The translations under genes were made by a program, and so were the position numbers. Shown piece by piece: positions 26,306 to 34,002 of a DNA stretch of 64,000 bases. Source of the DNA: Kaistia sp. 32K (GTDB lineage Bacteria; Pseudomonadota; Alphaproteobacteria; Rhizobiales; Kaistiaceae); the NCBI RefSeq assembly GCF_016629525.1, contig NZ_AP024269.1:2046001-2110000 (forward strand), given 5' to 3'. Every line of letters begins with the position of its first letter. Within the stretch, counting starts at the first letter, position 1. The notes under the pieces are model-generated. The model had not been told where the DNA came from and ran no database searches. It saw nothing but the letters and a program-made list of their open reading frames with translations.

Positions 26306-27138
26306 CGGCAGTCGTTGCTTTGAAGCCCGTCTCCGACGTAGTCGCGGCCCGACCGGATTTTGACGAGGCCCGGCTGGCCTGGCTACAGGAGACCCTGCTG
26401 GCCAACCGGTTCCTGCCTGAACCGACCGCCGACAGCATCTTTGTCGGCGATGGCGACTTCCGCGCCATCGGGGTCGAGTTCCTGGGGCACCTCGTGCGCT
26501 TCGGCGGAATCCTGCCGGACGACCGCGTGCTGGATATCGGCAGCGGCATCGGCCGGCTCGCCGTGCCGTTGACGCAGTATCTCTCGCCGGCCGCCGCCTA
26601 TTGGGGCGTCGATCCGGTGGCCGAGGGCATCGCCTGGTGCCGCGAGCGGATCTCGCCGGTCTATGACAATTTCCGTTTCGACAGGATCGACGTCGCCCAT
26701 CACATCTACAATCCGAAGGGCACGATCAAGGGCGAGGCGCTGAAGCTTTCCTTCGAGCCCGAGAGCTTCGACTTCATCTTCATGGTCTCCGTCGCGACGC
26801 ATCTTCCGCCGCGCGAGATCGCCGCCTATGTCCGCGAGGCGCAGCGGCTGCTCGCTCCGGGCGGACGGCTGTTCATCACCGCCTTCGTGCTCGACGAGAC
26901 GGCTAAGAGCGCCCTGCCGCAGCGCGATCCGCGCCTGCAGTTCAAGCGCGAGGGCGAGGGGCCAGCCTGGCTGGTCGATCGCACGGCGCCGCTCGGCGCG
27001 GTCGGCTTCGATGACGGCTTCTTCGAACGCGTCATCCAGCGCTTCGGTCTGTCGCTCTGCCTGAAGAGCCTCGGCCACTGGCGTGGCCAGCCGGCGGCGC
27101 ACTATCAGGACATTCTCGTCGCCGAGAAGAAGGGCTGA
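26302..27138 (+). CDS. SAM-dependent methyltransferase, class I
   Basis: 278 aa Rossmann-fold methyltransferase. Motif I is VLDIGSGIGRLAVPL, the acidic residue that binds ribose is in YWGVDPVAEGI, and motif IV is FDFIFMVSVATHLPP. APGGRLFITAFVLDE is the post-motif strand. It probably methylates a sugar of the polymer or caps the chain; the acceptor cannot be read. The ATG overlaps the end of the GT2 gene (ATGA), and its own stop is 2 bases before the next GT4 gene. Confidence 0.87.
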   Translation: MTAVVALKPVSDVVAARPDFDEARLAWLQETLLANRFLPEPTADSIFVGDGDFRAIGVEFLGHLVRFGGILPDDRVLDIGSGIGRLAVPLTQYLSPAAAYWGVDPVAEGIAWCRERISPVYDNFRFDRIDVAHHIYNPKGTIKGEALKLSFEPESFDFIFMVSVATHLPPREIAAYVREAQRLLAPGGRLFITAFVLDETAKSALPQRDPRLQFKREGEGPAWLVDRTAPLGAVGFDDGFFERVIQRFGLSLCLKSLGHWRGQPAAHYQDILVAEKKG

Positions 27139-27140
27139 GC

Positions 27141-28403
27141 ATGGCGGAGCGCATCCTCGTCGTCGCCCACAATCACCCTGACCTGCATCCGGGCGGCACC
27201 GAAATCTTCGCCCATGACCTGTTTCGCGCCTATCAGCGCGCCGGGGCCGAAGCCCTGTTCCTGGGCGCGACCAACCGCATACATCGGGACGAAAAGCCCG
27301 GTACCAGCTTTCAGGGCATCGGCAATGGCCAGGACGAGATCCTGCTCTGGGCCGGCCATTTCGACCGCTTCTTCATGAGCCAGGTCGATCTCTACGGCGT
27401 CATTCCCGATCTGGAGGCGCTGCTGACGGAGTTCCGGCCGGACGTCGTGCACATCCACCATCTGCTCCTGATCGGCGCGGAGTTCCCGGCGCTCGTCCGG
27501 CGGGTCCTGCCGGAAGCGCGCATCGTCATGACGCTGCACGACTACTACCTCATCTGCGCGCATGACGGCCTGATGATGCGCACCAGCGGGCGCGAGCGCT
27601 GCCATGGCGCCTCGCCGGATCGCTGCCACGGCTGTTTCCCGGAGGTCGGCGCCGACCAATTCCTGTTGCGGGAGCGCTATCTGAAGACGCTGCTCTCGGC
27701 CGTCGATCGTTTCGTCTCGCCGAGCGCCTTCCTCAGGGATCGCTTCGTCGCCTGGGGCCTCGATGCCGATCACATCGACGTCATCGCCAACGGCCAGCCC
27801 GGCGATGGCCGACCGGTTGCGCGGTCTCGCGGTACGGACGGGGCGCGCAACGTCTTCGGCTATTTCGGCAATCTCAATCCCTGGAAGGGCGGCACGGTGC
27901 TGCTCGACGCGGCCGAGCGGCTGATCGGAGCCGGGGTCGATTTCGAGTTGCGGGTCCATGGCGGCACGCCGTTTCAGGCCGAGGCCTTCAAGACGGAACT
28001 CGACGAGCGGTTCGCCCGCACCACTTCGCATGTCGTCCGGCGCGGCGCCTATCGGCGCGAGGATGTTCCGCACCTGATGGCGGCCGTTGACTGGGTCGTC
28101 GTGCCGTCGATCTGGTGGGAGAACGCCCCGCTGGTCATCCAGGAGGCGCAGCAGCAGGGTCGTCCGGTGATCGTCAGCGGCATCGGCGGCATGGCCGAGA
28201 TGGTCGAGCACGGCTTCAATGGCCTGACCGTCGCTCCCGACGATCCCATCGACCTGGCTCGCGCCATGCGGCAGGCGGCCGCCGATCCCGATCTCTGGGT
28301 GCGGCTTTCCGAGAACGCCAAGGCGCCGCCGACGATCGATGTCGTGGCTCGCAACTATCTCGCCCTGTTCGGTGCGCTCGAGCGCGCCAGGATCCCAGCC
28401 TGA
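27141..28403 (+). CDS. Glycosyltransferase family 4 protein with four-cysteine insert
   Basis: 420 aa GT-B enzyme. The N-terminus has HNHPDLHPGGTEIFAHDLF (acceptor-side glycine loop) and VVHIHHLLLIG. The donor domain begins at FGYFGNLNPWKGGTVLLDAA and contains SIWWENAPLVIQEAQQQGRPVI, the E-x7-E region. Between the two lies a cysteine pattern C-x14-C-x7-C-x2-C that includes RCHGCFPEVG. The same spacing recurs in the paralogous GT4 at 31412, suggesting a structural metal site. It sits tightly within the operon, 2 bases after the methyltransferase. Confidence 0.88.
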   Translation: MAERILVVAHNHPDLHPGGTEIFAHDLFRAYQRAGAEALFLGATNRIHRDEKPGTSFQGIGNGQDEILLWAGHFDRFFMSQVDLYGVIPDLEALLTEFRPDVVHIHHLLLIGAEFPALVRRVLPEARIVMTLHDYYLICAHDGLMMRTSGRERCHGASPDRCHGCFPEVGADQFLLRERYLKTLLSAVDRFVSPSAFLRDRFVAWGLDADHIDVIANGQPGDGRPVARSRGTDGARNVFGYFGNLNPWKGGTVLLDAAERLIGAGVDFELRVHGGTPFQAEAFKTELDERFARTTSHVVRRGAYRREDVPHLMAAVDWVVVPSIWWENAPLVIQEAQQQGRPVIVSGIGGMAEMVEHGFNGLTVAPDDPIDLARAMRQAAADPDLWVRLSENAKAPPTIDVVARNYLALFGALERARIPA

Positions 28404-28414
28404 AGGAGGTTGCC

Positions 28415-29158
28415 ATGTCAACCGCCGAAGCCATTCCGTTGCATCCGAAGGACGATACCCAGGCCGCGCCGCTGGGAGTGACCGGCCGGGTCGACGCCAT
28501 CGACAACGGCCGCCTCTATGGCTGGGCCTTCGATCGCAGCCATCCGAATGCCCGGATGCAGATCATCGTCTCGCTCGGCTCGCAGAAGATCGCCGAGGTG
28601 ACGGCCGACAAGCTGCGCTCGGATCTCCGCCGCAACGGCGTCGGCGACGGCCAGCACGCCTTCGACATCCCGCTGCCCGAGGCCGTGACGGCGCGACAGC
28701 GCGATCTCTCGATCGTCGCCGTGTCGCCGACCGGCGAGGAGCGCATTCTCTATGCGCCGACACTGGACGAGCAGGCGGCCGAAGCGCTGATCGCGGCGCC
28801 GCTGACGCGGGTGCTCGAAAAGCTCGAAATCCTGATGGCGGCGCAGCGCCAGTTGCAGCTGAACCAGCGCGGCGTGCAGCGGGCGGCGACGGAAGGCGAA
28901 GGCGCCGCCCGTGGCACCGAAGTGCCGCCGGCCCAGCTCGAACACATCGAGACGACGCAGGGCGAGATCGTCAACCGGCTGTCGGAGCTCGAGATCTTCC
29001 TGATGCGCTTCGACGGGATCGTCGCGGGGCTCGAAAAGCGCATCGACGCGCTCTCGAAGCGCGGGCGGGGCGAACTGAAGCCGCTGATGCTCGTGATGAC
29101 GACGCTCATCGGCATCGTGGTTGGTGCCGGCGTGACGCTCGCCGCCTTCCTCAAGTGA
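28415..29158 (+). CDS. C-terminally anchored coiled-coil protein with GWAFD module
   Basis: 247 aa. An N-terminal beta-rich module (about 20-110) has VTGRVDAIDNGRLYGWAFDR and DLRRNGVGDGQHAFDIPLP, a pattern I know from modules attached to polysaccharide glycosyltransferases. The middle (about 125-215) is heptad-like and probably coiled coil. The last 25 residues (MLVMTTLIGIVVGAGVTLAAF) form a single membrane helix with only one residue after it, so the protein should be tail-anchored and face the cytoplasm. It is not an evident enzyme; a scaffold that holds the transferases at the membrane is inference. AAGGAGG 6 bases before ATG 28415 fixes the start. Confidence 0.72.
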   Translation: MSTAEAIPLHPKDDTQAAPLGVTGRVDAIDNGRLYGWAFDRSHPNARMQIIVSLGSQKIAEVTADKLRSDLRRNGVGDGQHAFDIPLPEAVTARQRDLSIVAVSPTGEERILYAPTLDEQAAEALIAAPLTRVLEKLEILMAAQRQLQLNQRGVQRAATEGEGAARGTEVPPAQLEHIETTQGEIVNRLSELEIFLMRFDGIVAGLEKRIDALSKRGRGELKPLMLVMTTLIGIVVGAGVTLAAFLK

Positions 29159-29174
29159 CCGGGAAAGGAACGGC

Positions 29175-31415
29175 ATGATTCAGGATGGCGACAAGGGGCG
29201 TGAGGCGAAGGCGGGGCAGGGGCCCAGGCCGCCGCTGCGCCAGGGTGGCGGCCCGACGCCGGCCGTCGAGAACCTGATCGCCTGCCCGATCAACGAAGCG
29301 TTCGTCCTCGTGCTCGGTGCCGGCGTGCCGATGAGCGGCGCGCAGGCCGTGATGCTGAACGGTGATCCGACGTTGCCGGGCAAGGCGCCGGTGGTCAGTT
29401 GGCCTCTCGCCGATCCCAAGGGGCGCGGCTCGCATGGCTTCGTCGCCCTCGTCTTCGCCGGGCCGCTGAAGGGCGAGCGGTTGAACACGCTGGCGTTTCG
29501 CGCGCAGGGGCGCGCCGCGTCCTATCGGGTCTCGCCGGACCTGATGCGCCCGGCTACGCTGGCGGCGGCGCTGATCGAACTGGCGGGTGCGCACCTGCCG
29601 GCCGTCATCGACGCCATCGTCGCCATGCTCAGCCAGGGGCCGATGAGCCGGCGCAAGCTGACGGCGATGACGACCTTCGTCGAGGCAAGCGCCAAGGCGG
29701 ACGGCTTCATCGAGATCATCGGCGCCTTCGAGGAGGGCGACGTCTATCTGCAGGGCTGGTCGTCCGATGTGCGGGCCGGTGTCAGCCGCGTGCTGATCGC
29801 GGGCTCGACGGCGCAGATCGCCGAGTGCACCGGCGCCGCCTTCGACCGGCAGGATCTGGCCAGCACCGGCAAGGGCTTCGCCGCCGTGCTGGTCGCGCCG
29901 GAACCGATCGATCCCTTCGGCATGCAGCGCGTCTACTTCCGCGGCCGGGATGGCTGGCGCTATTCCGATGTCTATGAGCAGCGACTGCTCGCCTCGCCGC
30001 GCGACACGCCCGGCTACGCCCGTGCCATCCTTCCCAAGGTGAGGGGCTCGGCCGAGGTGGTCGGCCGCCTCCGCGACGCGGCCTATCGCTATGAGGGGCT
30101 GGATACGGTCTCCGGCCTCGCGCTGCCGGTCCGCATGGCGATCGATCACGCTTTCCGCGTCGAGCAGGGTGGCCTGCTCGTCGGCGGCTGGCTTCTCGAT
30201 CCGGACCACCGGGTCGAGTCGGTCAAGCTGCGCCGCCGGCAGGTCACGATCGAGCTTCGCGAGACCTGGAGCCGGATTGAGCGGCCGGATGTGTCGTCGG
30301 CCTTCGACGGCAAGGCGCCGTTCCCGGCCCGTTTCGACCAGAACCAGCATGGCCACGGCTTCGCCGTCTTCATTCCGGACTTCGACGCCGATGGCGGCGC
30401 GCCCGTCTATATCGAGCTCACCATTCCCCATTGCCCACCGGCCTATCTGCCGGTCGTTCCGAAGCGCGTCAGCTATCGGGAGGCGGTCAGCCGGCAGCTG
30501 AAATCGATCAGCGCGCGCGCCGCCGCGATGCCGGAGATCGTCGAGCGTCATCTGATCCCGCTCGTCGCCAGCGCGGCCACCAAGGCTCCCGCGGCCGAGC
30601 GGATCGAACATGTCGGAACGAATGCTCCGGCGGGCGACACGACGCTGGTCATCGGGCTCGACGAGCAGACCGCGGATGTCGCGTCGCTGGTGGCCCTGCT
30701 CGCGCTCGACGCCGAGGTTCGCGCCGCGCCGATCGTCCTCGCCGGGCCGGACCGGGTGATCGCCACGCTGCGCGGTGAAATGCGCCGGCTCGCCGAATTC
30801 TACGGCCTCTCGATCCAGATGGTGGCCGTGGCCGGCTGCAACGACGTCTATGATGCCCTGATCGTCGGCTCCGGCGCGGCCAAGACCGATCGCGTCGTCC
30901 TGTTCTCGGGCTCGCTGGTTCCTGCCGGGCGCGGCTGGTTCGGCCGGCTCTGCGCGGCGCATCGCGAGACCGACGCCACCGCCATCATCTCTCCGGCGCT
31001 TCTTTACGAGGACGATTCCATCCGCTGGGCCGGCTACCGGCTGGGCGGCGAGGACGGTGGCCTGGCCGAGAACTATGTCGGCTATCCCGTGGCGACGCTC
31101 GCAACGATCGCGCCGGCGGCAACGCCGGTCGCCAACCTCGAATGCTGCATCGTGGCGAAGGCGGCCATCGCCTCGCTGGGGCAGGGCGGACACGGCTATC
31201 TCGGCAATCGGGCCAAGGGGCTCGACCTGGCTTTGCGGTTGTCGAAGACGGGCCTCAAGGCCTATTGGCTGCCGGCGGTGCGATTGCTCGGGGCTGAAGC
31301 GCCGGTGGATCGCCTCAACGCGTGGGAGGCGCATGCCCGCAACATTGATCGGGCGGTGCTCGATGCCCGCTGGTCCGACACGATTGCCGCGATGACGCAG
31401 GCGGTGGCGGCATGA
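29175..31415 (+). CDS. GT2-like protein, probable pseudoenzyme
   Basis: 746 aa, alike in layout to the GT2 protein at 24056: a GGLLVGGWLLDPDHRVESV module (about 330), then a C-terminal GT2-like region. Comparison of the two shows loss of catalytic residues. NLLNSDVIPTGHDWLSRL in the former is VLFSGSLVPAGRGWFGRL here, so the metal-binding aspartate is gone; DYEDSDICLKI is replaced by NRAKGLDLALRL, so the ED pair is gone too. The neighbouring match LLFEDGSLQHAG / LLYEDDSIRWAG shows the alignment is real. It may bind glycan or partner an active transferase. ATG 29175 has AAAGGAA upstream; the stop overlaps the next gene by 4 bases. Confidence 0.72.
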   Translation: MIQDGDKGREAKAGQGPRPPLRQGGGPTPAVENLIACPINEAFVLVLGAGVPMSGAQAVMLNGDPTLPGKAPVVSWPLADPKGRGSHGFVALVFAGPLKGERLNTLAFRAQGRAASYRVSPDLMRPATLAAALIELAGAHLPAVIDAIVAMLSQGPMSRRKLTAMTTFVEASAKADGFIEIIGAFEEGDVYLQGWSSDVRAGVSRVLIAGSTAQIAECTGAAFDRQDLASTGKGFAAVLVAPEPIDPFGMQRVYFRGRDGWRYSDVYEQRLLASPRDTPGYARAILPKVRGSAEVVGRLRDAAYRYEGLDTVSGLALPVRMAIDHAFRVEQGGLLVGGWLLDPDHRVESVKLRRRQVTIELRETWSRIERPDVSSAFDGKAPFPARFDQNQHGHGFAVFIPDFDADGGAPVYIELTIPHCPPAYLPVVPKRVSYREAVSRQLKSISARAAAMPEIVERHLIPLVASAATKAPAAERIEHVGTNAPAGDTTLVIGLDEQTADVASLVALLALDAEVRAAPIVLAGPDRVIATLRGEMRRLAEFYGLSIQMVAVAGCNDVYDALIVGSGAAKTDRVVLFSGSLVPAGRGWFGRLCAAHRETDATAIISPALLYEDDSIRWAGYRLGGEDGGLAENYVGYPVATLATIAPAATPVANLECCIVAKAAIASLGQGGHGYLGNRAKGLDLALRLSKTGLKAYWLPAVRLLGAEAPVDRLNAWEAHARNIDRAVLDARWSDTIAAMTQAVAA

Positions 31416-32725
31416 ACGACGAACTCCGCGTCCTGGTTGTCAGCCACGGCCATCCGAGCCTCTCGCTCGGAGGGGCCGAAATCGCCTCGCACAATCTGCA
31501 TAAGGGACTGAACGCGCTGGCCGGCCTCCGCTCGGTCTATCTGGCCCGGGTCGGCGCCCCGACGCCGCGCCATGCCGGAACGGCGCTGATGAGCCTGCGC
31601 CAGAGCGCATCCGACATCCTGTTCCACAGCGACGACTACGACCACTTCTTCCTGTCGAACCGCAACACCGACGACATCCGGCGCGATCTGGTGCGGTTCG
31701 TCCGGGATCTGCAGCCGCATGTCGTGCATTTCCATCACGTCCTCGGCCTCGGGTTGGAAGCGCTCTATGCCGTGCGGGAGGCGCTGCCGGACGCCGCCAT
31801 CGTGGTGACGTTCCATGAGTTCCTGTCGATCTGCCACCACCACGGGCAGATGGTGAAGACCAAGGGCGCGCAGCTCTGCCGCCGGGCGTCGCCGACCGAT
31901 TGCCACGCCTGTTTCCCGGACATCGCGCCGGCGCGCTTCCTGAAGCGCGAGCGTTTCGTGCGGTCGATGCTGGAGCTTGCCGACGCCTATGTGTCGCCGA
32001 GCGCCTTCCTGGCCCAGCGCTACGCCGCCTGGGGGCTGTCGGCCGATCGCCTGTTTGTCATCGAGAATGGCCTGGCCGTCAGCGAGCCGGCGCCGCCGCG
32101 CGCCCTGCCGGGCACCGAACAGCGCCGCAGCCGCTTCGCCTATTTCGGCCAGATGACGCCGTTCAAGGGCGTCGACGTGCTGATCGACGCGGTCGCCCGC
32201 GTGCCGGAGCGCATCTGGGGTGAGGATTCGCGGCTGATGATCTTCGGCGCCAATCTCGAATTCCAGCCGCCCGAGTTCCAGGCGCGCATGAAGAAACTGA
32301 TCGAGGACGCGGGAAGCCGTGTCCGCTTCTACGGCTCGTACCAGAACAGCGAGATGCCCGAACTGATGCAGACGGTCGATTGGGTCGTCGTACCCTCGAT
32401 CTGGTGGGAGAATTCACCGGTCGTGATCGAGGAAGCCCTGTTCCACGGCCGGCCGCTTCTCTGCAGCAATATCGGCGGCATGGCCGAAAAGGTCCGCAAC
32501 GGCACGGACGGACTGCATTTCAGGGTCGGCAGCCCCGAGGATCTGGCCGACCGCTTCGTCGAGGTGCTTTCCGACGGCTCGATGTGGGAGGGGCTGCGCC
32601 AGACCATGCGGCGGCCCATCGGCCATGTCGACAGCGCCGAGCAGCACCTGGCCCTCTATCGCGCCATTCTCGGCCGTCATCACGCCGCGGCCGAGGGCCC
32701 GGCCGAACACCACGAACTCGCGTAA
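31412..32725 (+). CDS. Glycosyltransferase family 4 protein with four-cysteine insert, second copy
   Basis: 437 aa paralogue of the GT4 at 27141. It has SHGHPSLSLGGAEIASHNL, VVHFHHVLGLGLEALYAV, FAYFGQMTPFKGVDVLIDA and SIWWENSPVVIEEALFHGRPLL, all GT4 landmarks in the usual order. The cysteine pattern C-x14-C-x7-C-x2-C (ending CHACFPDI) is kept exactly. In the galactoglucan locus two GT4 genes (wgeD, wgeG) occupy similar places. It starts inside the stop of the preceding gene (ATGA). Confidence 0.88.
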   Translation: MNDELRVLVVSHGHPSLSLGGAEIASHNLHKGLNALAGLRSVYLARVGAPTPRHAGTALMSLRQSASDILFHSDDYDHFFLSNRNTDDIRRDLVRFVRDLQPHVVHFHHVLGLGLEALYAVREALPDAAIVVTFHEFLSICHHHGQMVKTKGAQLCRRASPTDCHACFPDIAPARFLKRERFVRSMLELADAYVSPSAFLAQRYAAWGLSADRLFVIENGLAVSEPAPPRALPGTEQRRSRFAYFGQMTPFKGVDVLIDAVARVPERIWGEDSRLMIFGANLEFQPPEFQARMKKLIEDAGSRVRFYGSYQNSEMPELMQTVDWVVVPSIWWENSPVVIEEALFHGRPLLCSNIGGMAEKVRNGTDGLHFRVGSPEDLADRFVEVLSDGSMWEGLRQTMRRPIGHVDSAEQHLALYRAILGRHHAAAEGPAEHHELA

Positions 32726-32784
32726 CGATTTGCGCGCAAGCGGCCCGCTAAGGGCGGCATCCCTGGGGGGAAAAGGAGACCGGT

Positions 32785-33975
32785 ATGGCACGTTTGCTGG
32801 TGATGATTCCGTCAGGCGAAATTTACGACCATGATTGCGTGCGCTGGTACCAGTACCAGAACATCCAGCGCTCGATCGACAACTACCACAACATCGGCGA
32901 CGCCTTCGTCTTCGACTCCTCTCTGAAGCTGCTTAACTTCGAGAAGGTCGGCGTGCTCGAGATCAACAATCCCGACTGGGATTCGCTCGATCGCCTGCGG
33001 GAAGAATACGACTACGTCATGCTGCGTGGTTCGAACTACGTGCATGGCGAGATGCAGTGGCACGACACCGCCGCCGTGCTCCGGAAGCTCGGCCTGCCAG
33101 TGCTCGCCTTCGGCATCGGCGCGCAGGCGCCCGTCCGGGGAAAGCTGGAGCTGACGGAGCAGACGCGCGACGTGCTGCGGGCGATGTCGGAACTAAGCAC
33201 GTCGATCGGCGTGCGCGGCGCCTATTCGGCGCAGGTTCTGGGCGATCTCGGCATCGACAATGTCCGCATCATTGGCTGCCCGACGGCCTTCCGCCGGCTG
33301 GACCCGAACCTGCGTATCACGCTGTCGCCGCTCGCCGAGGTCGAAAAGGTCGGCCTGACGATCCGGCGCGAGGTTTCGCCCACCTACGCGCAGGACATCC
33401 AGCGCTACCTGAACTTCCACCGCGACCTGGTGAAGACGCTCGCCAACCGCTTCGACACCACGCTGATGGCGCAGGGCGAGGTGGAGGAGAAGAAGATCGT
33501 TCTGGGCACCGACGAGCAGAAGGAAGAGGCGATCGCCGCGCTCCGCGCCAATGGCTGGGCCGCGAACTGGTATTTCGACGACGGCATGGAGAAGCTCTAC
33601 CGCGAGCGGCTGTTCTATTCCGACGTGGTGGCCGACTACGAGGCGCTCGTGCAGCGGCTCGACCTTGTGCTGGGCTATCGCCTGCACGGCAATCTGATGG
33701 CGCTCGCGAACGGCGTGCCGTCGATCTACTTCACCTATGACAGCCGCACGGCGGAGTTCGCCGAGACCTACCGGATCCCAAGCTACGACGTCTTCAGCGA
33801 CGAAGCCTTCGTGCTCGAGGACTATTGGGACCAGGGCCGCTTCGACGCCTTCAACGCGGCCTGGCGCGACGTCTATGACGAAACGCGCGTGTTTCTGCTC
33901 GAGAACAACGTGGATACCAAGCTCGCGCCGCGCGTTGGCGCCGCCGAGCCTGCCGATATGCGGAAAGTGGCCTGA
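32785..33975 (+). CDS. Polysaccharide pyruvyl transferase family protein, copy 3
   Basis: 396 aa PF04230-type protein, clearly more distant from the tandem pair than they are from each other. Landmarks: NYHNIGDAFVFDSSLKLL near the N-terminus, YVMLRGSNYVHGEMQW, VLAFGIGAQAP, SIGVRGAYSAQVL, IIGCPTAFRRL and LGYRLHGNLMALANGVPSIYF (the R-x-H region). Cytoplasmic, no signal peptide. Likely to ketalise a sugar of the polymer with pyruvate from phosphoenolpyruvate, though some family members transfer sugars instead. AAAGGAG 7 bases upstream is a strong ribosome site, and it is followed closely by the large RTX gene. Confidence 0.83.
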   Translation: MARLLVMIPSGEIYDHDCVRWYQYQNIQRSIDNYHNIGDAFVFDSSLKLLNFEKVGVLEINNPDWDSLDRLREEYDYVMLRGSNYVHGEMQWHDTAAVLRKLGLPVLAFGIGAQAPVRGKLELTEQTRDVLRAMSELSTSIGVRGAYSAQVLGDLGIDNVRIIGCPTAFRRLDPNLRITLSPLAEVEKVGLTIRREVSPTYAQDIQRYLNFHRDLVKTLANRFDTTLMAQGEVEEKKIVLGTDEQKEEAIAALRANGWAANWYFDDGMEKLYRERLFYSDVVADYEALVQRLDLVLGYRLHGNLMALANGVPSIYFTYDSRTAEFAETYRIPSYDVFSDEAFVLEDYWDQGRFDAFNAAWRDVYDETRVFLLENNVDTKLAPRVGAAEPADMRKVA

Positions 33976-34002
33976 ACCTGTCGCTTTGGGGGATTTGCGA
34001 TC

